45,634 nt of DNA, taken from positions 1-45,634 of the forward strand of contig NZ_RAWG01000040.1 of assembly GCF_003611735.1 (NCBI RefSeq), written 5' to 3'. Made by a program: the position numbers and the translations under genes. Shown in pieces: positions 1 to 8,478 of this stretch. Numbering within the stretch: position 1 is the stretch's first letter; each line of letters starts with the position of its first letter. The notes beneath the pieces are model-generated. The model saw only the letters and a program-made list of their open reading frames with translations, made no database searches and was not told the DNA's origin. Source of the stretch: Corallococcus sicarius (GTDB taxonomy: Bacteria; Myxococcota; Myxococcia; Myxococcales; Myxococcaceae).

Positions 1-264
1 GATGCGGTCGGTGCGCGGCTTGGGCTTCGGGGCCGGGGCGGCGGTGGCGGCCGGCTTCGGCTGCGCGGCCTGCTTCACGCCCTTGCGGATGGCCTGCTGG
101 CGGAAGACCACCACCGGCTCCGGCAGCTCGACGGTCTCGGGAACCCGGCCGGAGATGAAGACCACCAGCCCCAACAGCCCCGCGTGCACGCCGATGGAGA
201 CCCATGCGCCCGTGCCGAACCGTCCCGAGCGCAACCCTCGCTGTTCGATGACCGACTCAAACAT
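1..264 (-). CDS. TonB-like energy transducer, N-terminal part (cut by window edge)
   Basis: The reading frame opens at ATG 264-262 behind AGGAGG and runs off the left edge, giving 88 residues. It has a short cytoplasmic start, one hydrophobic segment at about residues 25-44 (WVSIGVHAGLLGLVVFISG), then a Pro/Ala/Lys-rich stretch with PEPVVVF and AQPKPAATAAPAPKPR. This N-terminal anchor plus proline-rich periplasmic spacer is the usual architecture of TonB-family proteins, which pass proton-motive energy from ExbB/ExbD to outer-membrane transporters. The C-terminal TonB domain is outside the window, so another anchored Pro-rich protein cannot be excluded. It lies 116 bases downstream of the response regulator on the same strand and may or may not be co-transcribed with it. 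Confidence 0.6.
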   Translation of the reverse strand, partial: MFESVIEQRGLRSGRFGTGAWVSIGVHAGLLGLVVFISGRVPETVELPEPVVVFRQQAIRKGVKQAAQPKPAATAAPAPKPKPRTDRI

Positions 265-380
265 CTGCCCGCCTCCTGGTTGGGATGGACGCTCCAGGCG
301 TCCTGCCCCCACAGGAAGCAACCTACGGAGTCGCCACCCCCGAAGGGCGGCCGTGGCTCCATGCCTTCGTCATGGTTGCG

Positions 381-1106
381 TCATGACGGGCCGGCACCCG
401 GCACCTCCATGCGGTAGCCCACGCCGCGCAGGGTGTGGATGGTGAAGCCGGAGGTGCTCGTCCACCCGAGCTTCTTCTTCAGGTTCGACACGAAGTTGTC
501 CACCGTGCGCGGATCCACGATGACGTCGCGGCCCCACACCGCGTCCAATATCTCTCCCCGGGGCAGGGCGCGGTCGCGGTGGCGCAGCAGGAAGGCCAGC
601 AGGTCGAACTCCGTGCGCGTCAGGTCCACCTCGCTGCCATCCGCGCGCAGCACCGCGCGCCGGCCCAGGTCCAGCGTGAAGGCGCCGAAGGTCATCACCT
701 GCGGCGGCGCCGTGCCGGCCCTGCGCACCAGCGCCCGCACGCGCGCGAGCAGCTCTCGCAGGCGGTACGGCTTGGTGAGGTAGTCCTGCGCGCCGGCCTC
801 GAAGCCGCGCACCAGGTCGTCCTCCAGCGAGCGCGCGGTGAGCATCAGCACCATGCTCTTGACGCCCTCCGAGCGGAGCCTGCGGCAGAAGCTGTAGCCG
901 TCCTCGCCCGGCAGCATCACGTCCAGGATGAGCAGGTCGAACGCGCGCTGCTGCAGGTGCGGCCCGGCCTCCTTCGCGGACGGGGCCTCCGTCACGTCGT
1001 AGCCCTCGTCGCGCAGGTTGTCGCGCAGGCCCAGGCGCAGGTTGGCGTCGTCCTCGACGATGAGGATGGAGGGGCGGGTGGAGGGGGGCGTCGTCGTCGT
1101 CGTCAT
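381..1106 (-). CDS. OmpR/PhoB-type response regulator
   Basis: A 241-residue two-domain DNA-binding response regulator. The receiver (about 12-125) has the acidic pocket E18-D19-D20, phosphoacceptor D62 (LLILDVMLPGEDGY), T90 and K112 (LTKPY). The C-terminal winged helix (about 138-235) has the OmpR-type signature LTRTEFDLLAFLL and a recognition-helix region DPRTVDNFVSNLKKKLG. The start chosen is ATG 1106-1104, since the open frame continues upstream only through the kinase gene in another frame. This ATG overlaps the kinase stop as ATGA, so translation is probably coupled. It is almost certainly phosphorylated by the kinase encoded just upstream. Target genes are not evident. Confidence 0.95.
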   Translation of the reverse strand: MTTTTTPPSTRPSILIVEDDANLRLGLRDNLRDEGYDVTEAPSAKEAGPHLQQRAFDLLILDVMLPGEDGYSFCRRLRSEGVKSMVLMLTARSLEDDLVRGFEAGAQDYLTKPYRLRELLARVRALVRRAGTAPPQVMTFGAFTLDLGRRAVLRADGSEVDLTRTEFDLLAFLLRHRDRALPRGEILDAVWGRDVIVDPRTVDNFVSNLKKKLGWTSTSGFTIHTLRGVGYRMEVPGAGPS

Positions 1107-2932
1107 CGGCGCGGCTCGGAGAAGGTCAGGGCGAAGGTGGTGCCCTCCGGGCTGGAGGAGGCGATCTGGATGCTGCCCTGGTGCATGCCCATGATTCTGC
1201 GGCACAGCGCCAGCCCCAGGCCACTTCCGTGCACCTCCGGGCCGGACGTCGTCAGCCGGTAGAAGTCGTCGAAGACGCGCTCCCACTCCTCCGGGGGGAT
1301 GCCCATGCCGTTGTCGCTGAAGAGCACCGTGACGCCGAAGCCCGGCTGCGGGTACGCGCGCACGGTGAGCACCACGGGGCTGCGCTGGTTGTAGAGGCAC
1401 GCGTTGCGGCCCAGGTTGGCGAACAGCATCCGCACGAGCGACGCGTCCGCGTCCAGCTCCACGTCGTCCACCTCCGAGCGCAGCTCCACCGGCACCGTGA
1501 CGGCGTCCTGCAGGTCATCGCGCAGCGTGCCCACCGCCTCCTCCAGCCGCACGCGCGAGGGCCTCAGCGCCCAGCGCCCCTTGTCGATGCGGTTGAAGGA
1601 CAGGATGTTCTCCACGAGGAAGTGGAGCCCCTCCGCCGCGCGCACGATGCGGGTGGGGTAGTCCCCGGCCTCGGGGCTCTTGCCCAGCCTTCGCTCCAGC
1701 GTCTCGCCCAGCAGGCGGATGGAGGCCAGCGGCGTGCGCAGCTCGTGCGAGACGGTGGAGACGAAGTCGCTCTTGAGCTCCACGAAGCGGTACTTGCGCT
1801 GCTGGGCCACCACCGCCAGCGCCGCGATGGCGGACGCGAGCGCGCCGCACGCCATCACCAGCAGCGTCTTCAGGCCATAGCGCGCTTCAATATCCGCCTC
1901 CGCCGCCGCCCACCCGGGCATGGCCACCTCCAGCCCCGGGTCGGACAGGTGCCGCACCACGCCCGCGGGCCGCAGCCGCACCTCTCCGTCCTTCGTGATG
2001 AGCTCGCGGGCCCGCAGCTCCTTCGTCAGGTCCGCGAGCAGCGTCCGCATGTCCACGGCGAGCCCACGGACCTGTTCGGCGCCCGGCTCCACGTACCACT
2101 GCTCGCCCAGGAGGAACGGCCCCCCCAGGGCGTCGGGCATCACCAGCGCTCCGGCGCCAGCCTCCCGCACCCGGGCCTGGAAGGCGTCGGTGGGCTCCGA
2201 CAGCTCCTGGCTCAGCGCCACGATGCGCGCCTGGAGGAAGTCGAAGTCCGCGCGGGTGAGCCGCGTCCTCGCGCGCAGCAGATCCCGCTGCAGGCCCGCG
2301 CCCCGGGCCATGCCGCCCAGCTCCTCCGGGAGCCCCTCGCGCACCAGGGCGCGGATCAACGGAGGCGTCTCGTCCCCGCGTCGCAGGTGCTCCACCACCC
2401 GCAGCATGAAGGGCAGCTCCTGGTGTGCCGGCAGCGGATGCGCCGCGTGGTAGCGCAGCAGCGCGTCCACCGCCGCGTTCGTGCGGGCTTCACGCCCGGT
2501 GGCCATGGCCGCCTCCACCGCGCGCAGCCGCGCCAGCCGCTCCTGCCAGGATGCGGGAACGGTGCCCTCCTCGAGCGCCCGGGTCAGCTCCTCGTAGGTG
2601 GCCTTCGCGGGGGTCTCATCCCCGTCCCGGGGCCAGTCCACGCGCGGCAGGAACTGATGGCCGCGGAACACGAGGTAGAGGCCCTCGCCGGGAAGCAGCG
2701 GATCCCCCATGGCCGCGTTCAGGGCGGTCACCTGATCCTTGAGCCGCTGGGCGAGCGTGGTGCGCAGGGCCTCCGCCGCGAGCAATTCCAGGGCCTCGCG
2801 CCGTGAGCGCACCTGGCCCCGGGCGTCCTCCCGCTCCTGGGTGAAGATGCGCTGGAGGGTCACCAGCCCCCATCCGAGGGCCAGCAGTCCACAACCCAGG
2901 GCGAGCAACGTGGGGAGGAGTCGGCGCAGCAT
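1103..2932 (-). CDS. membrane sensor histidine kinase
   Basis: A 609-residue sensor kinase. It has an N-terminal membrane segment at about 7-25, a large mostly extracytoplasmic or helical sensor region at about 28-350 with no recognised fold, and a second membrane segment at about 355-377. The HisKA dimerisation box has phospho-acceptor H396 (VSTVSHELRTPLASIR). The HATPase domain has an N-box around NLGRNACLYNQ, G1 DNGMGIP at about 540-546 and G2 GSGLGLALCRRI at about 569-580. All catalytic boxes look intact. It is first in the two-gene operon with the response regulator. The signal cannot be read from the sequence. Confidence 0.95.
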   Translation of the reverse strand: MLRRLLPTLLALGCGLLALGWGLVTLQRIFTQEREDARGQVRSRREALELLAAEALRTTLAQRLKDQVTALNAAMGDPLLPGEGLYLVFRGHQFLPRVDWPRDGDETPAKATYEELTRALEEGTVPASWQERLARLRAVEAAMATGREARTNAAVDALLRYHAAHPLPAHQELPFMLRVVEHLRRGDETPPLIRALVREGLPEELGGMARGAGLQRDLLRARTRLTRADFDFLQARIVALSQELSEPTDAFQARVREAGAGALVMPDALGGPFLLGEQWYVEPGAEQVRGLAVDMRTLLADLTKELRARELITKDGEVRLRPAGVVRHLSDPGLEVAMPGWAAAEADIEARYGLKTLLVMACGALASAIAALAVVAQQRKYRFVELKSDFVSTVSHELRTPLASIRLLGETLERRLGKSPEAGDYPTRIVRAAEGLHFLVENILSFNRIDKGRWALRPSRVRLEEAVGTLRDDLQDAVTVPVELRSEVDDVELDADASLVRMLFANLGRNACLYNQRSPVVLTVRAYPQPGFGVTVLFSDNGMGIPPEEWERVFDDFYRLTTSGPEVHGSGLGLALCRRIMGMHQGSIQIASSSPEGTTFALTFSEPRR

Positions 2933-3050
2933 TCGCGTCAGTGCGGACTCTAGCAGTCAGGGTGGAAGGGAGTACGGCCCCGGGCCCGGAGGATGAATAA
3001 ATACGGGAAGTCCCGCGTCCCCTCGGGGGCTGGAGATCGGAGACGAAGGC

Positions 3051-4565
3051 ATGGGTTCTCGATGGTGGTTCTGTTTGATGGTCGGCCTGGCCTCCCAGGG
3101 AGCATTCGCGCAGACCGCGCCGGTCGCCGCGGATGACTGGGGGGATGAAGCGTACGTCGAGCCGTCCAACGCGGACGACTCCGGGCCCATCGCGCCGACC
3201 GCGCCTCCGGACATGCCCGCCGAGACGCCGAGCGCCCGGCCCTTCGCCGGGGCGGTGTGGACGTCCGGCCATTGGTACTGGGACGGCGACCAGTGGCAGT
3301 TCAAGTCCGGCGGCTGGGTGGAGCGCATGCCGGGCTACCAGTACGTCAACGGTTACTGGGCCCAGGACGGCGACGTGTGGCGCTGGGTGTCCGGAGGCTG
3401 GGCGAAGCAGGGCTCCGACGAGGTGGAGATCCCGGTGGAGGTCGCCAGCGAGGACGTGACGGCCACCCAGGCGCCGCCGGCCCTGCGCATCGAAACGCCG
3501 CCCCCCGCGCCGGCCCCTGCCTACACGTGGGCTCCGGGCTACTGGTACTGGGGCGTCAACGGCTACGAGTGGGTTGAGGGCTCCTGGATGGAGCCGCCGC
3601 GTCCGGGCTTCGTGTTCGTGTCGCCGCGGTGGATCCGCCGCGGGCCTTCCTACGTGTTCATCGGCGGTGGTTGGTCGATGCATGGCTCGGTCCACGTCAT
3701 CGTCCCGGTGTACCGCCACGCGAGCATCGCCTTCTCCTTCGGCCGTCCGAATCCGTTCCTGCGCACCTGGTACCGGTACCCGGGCGTGTCGTGGCGCTAC
3801 TACGGCTACGGCCACCACCGCTATCGCCCGGGCTACCACCACCGGTCCGGGTACGGGTATGGGCGCTCGAACTACTACGGGCCCCGCTCGCATCAGGCGT
3901 CCCCCGGTTCGCGCTACAACGGCGGCAGGGGCAACGGTCGTCCCGGCAGCTACCGCGAGTCGAGCGGCGCTTGGGGCGGCGGCAACTCCAGCGGTCGCCC
4001 CCAGCAGAGCGGCGGCGGCAACGGCAGCTGGGGTGGCGGTTCCGGCGGGCGTCCGGGCGGCAACTCCAGCGGCCATCACCAGCAGGGCGGCAGCAACGGC
4101 AGCTGGGGTGGCGGCTCCGGCGGGCGTCCGGGCGGCAACTCCAGTGGCCATCACCAGCAGGGCGGTGGCAACGGCAGTTGGGGTGGCAGCTCCGGCGGGC
4201 GTCCTTCGGGCGGCAACTCCAGCGGTCGTCCCCAGCAGAGCGGTGGCGGCTCCAGCGGTTGGGGCGGCGGCTCCGGTGGGCGTCCTTCGGGCGGCGGCTC
4301 CAGCGGTCATCACCAGCAGAGCGGCGGCGGCTCCAGCGGTTGGGGTGGCGGCTCCGGCGGTGGGCGCTCCTCGGGCGGCGGCTCCAGCATCCAGCAGACG
4401 AGCGGTTCGCGTTCCTCGGGCGGCTCCAGCGGTTGGGGTGGTGGCTCCGGCGGCGGGCGCTCCTCTTCGGGCGGTAGCGGACGCTCGAGTGGTGGCAACG
4501 GCGGCGGTTCCCGCGGGGGCGGGAACGGCGGCGGCAACGGCGGCTGGGGTGGCGGTCACCGCTGA
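3051..4565 (+). CDS. secreted WXXGXW-repeat protein with Gly/Ser tandem-repeat tail
   Basis: A 504-residue protein starting at ATG 3051 with a purine-rich site GGAGACGAAGG upstream. Residues 1-20 form a signal peptide ending in GAFAQ. The middle (about 60-260) carries aromatic repeats such as WTSGHWYWDGDQW, GYQYVNGYWAQDGDVW and WAPGYWYWGVNGYEW, the pattern of BcpO/WXXGXW-repeat envelope proteins. A Tyr/Arg/His-rich stretch follows, and from about residue 305 the chain is almost entirely Gly, Ser, Asn, Gln and His in 25-27-residue repeats. The tail resembles a disordered or amyloid-prone adhesive domain, which is inference. The gene is divergent from the kinase gene, with 118 bases between them. 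The long opposite-strand frame over it is a codon-bias artefact. Confidence 0.8.
   Translation: MGSRWWFCLMVGLASQGAFAQTAPVAADDWGDEAYVEPSNADDSGPIAPTAPPDMPAETPSARPFAGAVWTSGHWYWDGDQWQFKSGGWVERMPGYQYVNGYWAQDGDVWRWVSGGWAKQGSDEVEIPVEVASEDVTATQAPPALRIETPPPAPAPAYTWAPGYWYWGVNGYEWVEGSWMEPPRPGFVFVSPRWIRRGPSYVFIGGGWSMHGSVHVIVPVYRHASIAFSFGRPNPFLRTWYRYPGVSWRYYGYGHHRYRPGYHHRSGYGYGRSNYYGPRSHQASPGSRYNGGRGNGRPGSYRESSGAWGGGNSSGRPQQSGGGNGSWGGGSGGRPGGNSSGHHQQGGSNGSWGGGSGGRPGGNSSGHHQQGGGNGSWGGSSGGRPSGGNSSGRPQQSGGGSSGWGGGSGGRPSGGGSSGHHQQSGGGSSGWGGGSGGGRSSGGGSSIQQTSGSRSSGGSSGWGGGSGGGRSSSGGSGRSSGGNGGGSRGGGNGGGNGGWGGGHR
3983..4475 (+). repeat. in-frame tandem repeats, 75-81 bp, about six copies
   Basis: Units begin near 3983, 4061, 4136 and then continue to about 4475. 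The first two spacings are 78 and 75 bases, so every change keeps frame. Each unit encodes a block starting NSSG or GSSG, then (R)PQQ or HHQQ, then GGGNGSWGGGSGG-like sequence ending GRPGG or GRPSGG. Copies differ by synonymous and His/Arg substitutions, which points to recent duplication and slippage inside the gene. Confidence 0.9.
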
Positions 4566-4584
4566 AGCGGCCTGAGGGGCCGGG

Positions 4585-5613
4585 TCAGACCTCGACCTGG
4601 CCCATCAACCACGCTTCCAGTTCGCCCAGCTCCCGCTCCTGCGCCTCATGGCGGGAGCGGATGGCCCCCACGGCCTGCTGCATCCCTTCGCGGCTGTAGG
4701 GCTTGCCGACCAGCGCGGCCTGCAGGTCTTGCACGAGGTCCGGGTAGAGCGCATCCGAGAAGACCTGCGCGCGCGTGATGTGTCCGTTCTCCGCGTCGAC
4801 GTGGACCTCGAAGAAGCCCCAGGACAGGTACTCCACCATCTGGTGGTTGAAGCGGGGCGCGTTGCCGAAGCGCCAGTCCCACGACGCGTAGTGCTCGAAG
4901 GTGCGCTTGAGCGACGGCTGGCTTTCGAGGAACGAAGGCTCCAGCACCTGCGGCTCCGCGCTTGCTCCGTGGAAGTCGCAGAACGCGCCCATCATCGCCT
5001 TCACCAGCGACTCGTGCGTCACCTCCGCCTGGAGGTCGCGGATGTTCATCACCCGCGAGCGCACCGACGCGCTGCCCTTGGACTCCAGCTTCTTCGGGTG
5101 CGGCGTGAGGTAGTTGGACAGCCGCGTGAGGTTCGCGCCGATGAGGAACGTGCCGTGGTGGAAGGCGCGGTCCTTCGTCTCGCGGTACGCGCTGCCGCTG
5201 ATCTTCCGGGGCCCGTCCTCCAGCGGAATCACCAGGTCGTTGCGTCCGGAGGCCTGCGCCTTCACGCCCAGCCGCGACAGCGCATCCAGGAGGATCGTGA
5301 TGTTGGCCGTCTTGTTGTAGCCCTCCTTCGCGGACAGGAAGGTGAAGCAGGTGTTGCCCAGGTCGTGGAACACCGCGCCGCCGCCGCTCGTGCGCCGCGC
5401 GAGGAAGACCTTGTCCTCGTCCATGCGCGTGAGGTTGCACTCGGACCAGGGGTTCTGGTTGCGGCCGATGACGACCGTGTTGTCGTTGCGCCACAGGAAG
5501 AGCGTCTGCGTGCTGGGGTCCAGCTCGCGGAAGATCCAGTCCTCGGTCGCGAGGTTGAACCAGGGGTTGTAGGTCTCCGACAGGAGGATGCGGACGCGCG
5601 GTGCTTGAGACAT
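4585..5613 (-). CDS. lplA: lipoate-protein ligase A
   Basis: A 342-residue enzyme that activates free lipoate with ATP and attaches it to the lipoyl domains of 2-oxoacid dehydrogenases and GcvH. It follows the E. coli LplA pattern almost end to end: YNPWFNLATEDWIFRE, LFLWRNDNTVVIGRNQNPW, the lipoate-binding RRTSGGGAVFHDLGN, ASGRNDLV, and KISGSAYRETKDRAFHHGT with the catalytic Lys. The C-terminal accessory domain is present (FGNAPRF, WGFFEVHVDAENGHITRAQVF). The start is ATG 5613-5611 (MSQAPRVRILLSE), which aligns with the E. coli start; the extra 46 upstream residues are Pro/Gly-rich and discarded. It is divergent from the PLP gene. Confidence 0.95.
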   Translation of the reverse strand: MSQAPRVRILLSETYNPWFNLATEDWIFRELDPSTQTLFLWRNDNTVVIGRNQNPWSECNLTRMDEDKVFLARRTSGGGAVFHDLGNTCFTFLSAKEGYNKTANITILLDALSRLGVKAQASGRNDLVIPLEDGPRKISGSAYRETKDRAFHHGTFLIGANLTRLSNYLTPHPKKLESKGSASVRSRVMNIRDLQAEVTHESLVKAMMGAFCDFHGASAEPQVLEPSFLESQPSLKRTFEHYASWDWRFGNAPRFNHQMVEYLSWGFFEVHVDAENGHITRAQVFSDALYPDLVQDLQAALVGKPYSREGMQQAVGAIRSRHEAQERELGELEAWLMGQVEV

Positions 5614-5749
5614 GGGCGCGGAGCATAGCCGCGCGCCGTCCACCACGGGACATCCGCCGGGGCCCGGGGGCGATGGTGCTTCCAGAGGCCGCCCTGGACA
5701 CTCGCTGTCCGTCGGGGCGCGGGCCGGTGACGCGCCGGGAGGGCCGACC

Positions 5750-6511
5750 ATGCGTCATTCGTTTTCCCTGTCACGCCCCCGGGCGGACGGGCCGGTGGTG
5801 CTGTGGGGTGGGGCGCTCCCGTCTGGAAGCCTCAAGTACCTGACCTTCGCGCGCTACCTGGCCGCGATGCCGCCGGGCTCACAGGGGCTGGTGGAGCTGT
5901 CCGGCGCCTCCAGCGCGCTCGCCCTGGATGTCCTGGGCCGCGAGCGGGGCCTGCCCACGGTGGCGCTGACGGACGCCGCGGGGGAGTCCTACCTGCGGGC
6001 CCACGGCTTCAGGGGACAGGTGCACCACGCGGACTCGCTCGCGAAGCTGTGGGAACTCGCGCTGGCGTACGAGCGCAAAGGCTGGTGTTGGCCCCGCCAG
6101 CTCTCCAACAGCGCGATGGTGGCGTGCGTGGAGTCCTGGGCCTCGGGCCTGCGGGCGCACGTGCGCGAGCGCTTCCCCCTGGTGCGGCGGGTGGTCTGCG
6201 GCTTCGGCACGGGCGCGACGCTGGTGGGCCTGACGCGCGTGTTCTCCACCGGGGGCTTCACCATCACCGGCCTGCAGCCCGCGCCCGGTCAACCGCTGCC
6301 CGGCTGGCGGACCTGGGAGGGCCAGAACCTGGGAGCCGAGGACCTGTTCTTCGCGCACCACCAGCGCATCCCCTTGGACACGGCGGCGCCCGCGCCCGAC
6401 TGCTTCACCGCGCTCCTGGACTGGGCCCGGCGGCAGGAGCGCCCGGAGCAGGTGCTCGTCATCGCGCACAACGCCCAGGAACAGGAACAGGCGTTCGTCG
6501 CCATGGCCTGA
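5750..6511 (+). CDS. minimal PLP-dependent fold-type-II (cysteine synthase-like) protein
   Basis: A 253-residue protein starting at ATG 5750 after GGGAGGG. Three elements recall the CysK/threonine synthase superfamily: GALPSGSLKYLTFARYL, where K29 is in the position of the Schiff-base lysine (family pattern GSxKxR); LSGASSALALDVLGRERGLPTVALTD, like the substrate loop; and VCGFGTGATLVGLTRVF, the phosphate-binding glycine loop. It is shorter than usual (family about 310-330), chiefly at the N-terminus and in the mobile domain. ACC-deaminase or D-cysteine-desulfhydrase-like enzymes are alternatives. The reaction is unknown. It is convergent with the nucleotidyltransferase (8 bases between stops) and divergent from lplA. 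Confidence 0.75.
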   Translation: MRHSFSLSRPRADGPVVLWGGALPSGSLKYLTFARYLAAMPPGSQGLVELSGASSALALDVLGRERGLPTVALTDAAGESYLRAHGFRGQVHHADSLAKLWELALAYERKGWCWPRQLSNSAMVACVESWASGLRAHVRERFPLVRRVVCGFGTGATLVGLTRVFSTGGFTITGLQPAPGQPLPGWRTWEGQNLGAEDLFFAHHQRIPLDTAAPAPDCFTALLDWARRQERPEQVLVIAHNAQEQEQAFVAMA

Positions 6512-6519
6512 CAGGGCGC

Positions 6520-7305
6520 CTATCCGTGCAGGGCCTGGAGCCGCGCCTCCACGGCGGCCACGCCCGCGCGCGGGAAGGCGGGCACGTGGGACAGCTCACG
6601 CGCGGCGAGCCGCAGCAGCGCCCGCGCGAGCCCCGGCGAGTCGCCCTCCAGCGCGCGGGCCAGCTCGCCGCCCGTCGCCGGGTACACGCGCTCCACGCGC
6701 CGCAGCGGATCCAACCCGTCCAGCAGCGAGGCCTCCGGGGCAGGGACGTGACGGGCCAGCAGCAGGCAGAACAGGCGCACGGCGTCGTCGAGCCGCGCGC
6801 GTCCGCTCAGCACCTCCCCGCGCGCGTGGCGCCCCAGCCCCACCAGCACCTGCGTGAGCCATTGACCGAAAAGCCACGCATCGTCCGATGCCGTGCGCTG
6901 GACTTCCTGCGTCGTCATGCGGGACTGCTCCTCCAACCGCGCCGCCACGCCGCCCCGGTCCAACAACACGCGGTAGCGATTGACGCGCGCGAAGGACAGC
7001 TCTTCCAGCGTGAACACCGCGAACTCCAGCAGGTGCCCGTCCCGGTACACCACCTTCACGCCATGCGCTGTCTCACGGAAGGCCAGGGCGATGTCGTCCG
7101 CGCGTGGCAACCAGCCGCGCTCCTGTCTCAATGTTTCAGCGTGCTCAGGCTCCACGACGGCGAAGAAGTCATGGTCGCTGAAGTCATCTGGCAGGTAGTC
7201 CCGCGCCGCCATCGACCCCAGTGCCACCAACCCCCGGAAACGACCGTCCGCGTCAGCCCTGCGCGTCAATTCCGTGGTGAAGGCCTGATAGGCGGCGGCG
7301 TCCAT
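6520..7305 (-). CDS. nucleotidyltransferase-fold protein
   Basis: A 261-residue protein starting at ATG 7305-7303 behind AGAGGAG. The N-terminal third has the polymerase-beta-type nucleotidyltransferase signature: VALGSMAARDYLPDDFSDHDFF gives G30-S31 and the metal-binding pair D44/D46. A third acidic position appears as E in GHLLEFAVF rather than the more usual Asp. The remainder is helical and resembles the C-terminal helical domain of aminoglycoside adenylyltransferases (AadA/ANT(6)-like). The substrate is not deducible, and a resistance role should not be assumed. Confidence 0.75.
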   Translation of the reverse strand: MDAAAYQAFTTELTRRADADGRFRGLVALGSMAARDYLPDDFSDHDFFAVVEPEHAETLRQERGWLPRADDIALAFRETAHGVKVVYRDGHLLEFAVFTLEELSFARVNRYRVLLDRGGVAARLEEQSRMTTQEVQRTASDDAWLFGQWLTQVLVGLGRHARGEVLSGRARLDDAVRLFCLLLARHVPAPEASLLDGLDPLRRVERVYPATGGELARALEGDSPGLARALLRLAARELSHVPAFPRAGVAAVEARLQALHG

Positions 7306-7534
7306 GGTGCGCTCCTCTGGAGATGGGGTTGAGCATCTATTGCGCAATGCGTCTCAATTCTTAACGCAGGGCGTCGCCGGGGAGAAGTGGACAATCCGCC
7401 GCGTCGGGCCTGACCCTGGGCTGACATGCTTTTCGGCTAAATCGGACGTTGACTTGCTTTTTCTCAGTGTCTCGCTTTATGGGCTGATTCGCGGGTCAAT
7501 CCCCTGGTTGCCCGCTCTCCCACCAGGAGCCTGT

Positions 7535-8461
7535 ATGCGAATCGCCGTCCGGACCCTCGTTCTGACCGTCGCCGTTCTTGCCCTCTGGGCGCAGCCTGCC
7601 CGCGCGGATACGTACACGCAGACGAAGCACCCCATCGTGCTGGCGCATGGCATGGCGGGCTTTGATTCGTTGTTTGGCGTGCTGGACTACTTCTACGGCA
7701 TCGAGTCGAACCTGCGGTCGGGCGGCGCGCGCGTCTACATCACGCACGTTCCGCAGTTCAACACGAGCGAGGCGCGCGGAGAGGCGCTGCTCGCGCAGGT
7801 GCAGGACGTGCTCGCGCGCACCGGGGCCACGAAGGTGAACCTCATCGGCCACAGCCACGGCGGCCTGGACGTGCGCTACGTGGCGGCGGTGCGGCCGGAC
7901 CTGGTCGCGTCGGTGACGACGGTGGGCACGCCGCACAAGGGCGCGGAGCTGGCGGACTACCTGCGCGCTCGCATCGTGGGCGGCTCGTTCACGGAGAGCG
8001 TGCTGGGCTACTTCGCCGGCAGCCTGGGCACGGTGCTGGGCCTGCTGTCGGGCCACACCCAGCCGCAGAACGCGATCGCCGCCCTGGGCGCGCTCACGAA
8101 GACGGGCACCTCGGCGTTCACCGCGAAGTTCCCCGCGGGCATCCCCACCACGTCCTGCGGCGGCGGCGCGGCGACGGGCCCCCAGGGCCAGCGCTACTAC
8201 TCCTGGTCCGGCACCGACCCCTTCACCAACCTGCTGGACGCGTCCGACTACGCGATGAAGCTGTCGTCGTTCTTCTACTACGACTCGAACGACGGCCTCG
8301 TGGGCCGCTGCAGCTCGCACTTCGGCACGGTGCTGCGTGACAACTACGACATGAACCACCTGGACGAGGTGAACCAGGTGCTCGGCCTCACCGCCTTCTT
8401 CACGGATCCGAAGTCCGTGTTCCGCAGCCAGGCGAACCGGCTGAAGAACGCGGGCCTGTAG
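7535..8461 (+). CDS. lipA: secreted triacylglycerol lipase (Pseudomonas/Burkholderia family I)
   Basis: A 308-residue extracellular lipase. It starts at ATG 7535 behind CCAGGAGCC, where a signal peptide (residues 1-24, ending PARA) begins; the longer open frame upstream is not used. The mature protein opens with the family pattern KHPIVLAHGMAGFDSLFG, which supplies the oxyanion hole. The nucleophile is S107 in GHSHGG; by alignment with P. aeruginosa LipA the acid is D253 (NDGLVGRCSSHFG) and the base H275 (DMNHLDEVNQVLGL). C208 and C259 sit where the family disulfide lies. The ending RSQANRLKNAGL is also family-typical. This lipase class needs a dedicated foldase, and one follows 17 bases downstream. 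Confidence 0.95.
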   Translation: MRIAVRTLVLTVAVLALWAQPARADTYTQTKHPIVLAHGMAGFDSLFGVLDYFYGIESNLRSGGARVYITHVPQFNTSEARGEALLAQVQDVLARTGATKVNLIGHSHGGLDVRYVAAVRPDLVASVTTVGTPHKGAELADYLRARIVGGSFTESVLGYFAGSLGTVLGLLSGHTQPQNAIAALGALTKTGTSAFTAKFPAGIPTTSCGGGAATGPQGQRYYSWSGTDPFTNLLDASDYAMKLSSFFYYDSNDGLVGRCSSHFGTVLRDNYDMNHLDEVNQVLGLTAFFTDPKSVFRSQANRLKNAGL

Positions 8462-8478
8462 TCCCGGAGCGCCCCGCC

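Noticed and set aside
3960-4480. CRISPR-like periodic repeats
   Set aside because: Repeats are contiguous, 75-81 bases, in frame and encode Gly/Ser blocks; there are no unique spacers and no cas genes.
6520-7305. Calling the nucleotidyltransferase an aminoglycoside resistance gene
   Set aside because: Only the general fold signature GS...DxD is visible; the third metal Asp is changed and the substrate site cannot be read.
7440-7500. TTGACT/TTGCTT and TTTATG as a lipase promoter
   Set aside because: TTGACT has a 21-base spacer and TTGCTT/TTATGG is too weak on both boxes; a promoter is likely in 7306-7534 but I cannot place it.
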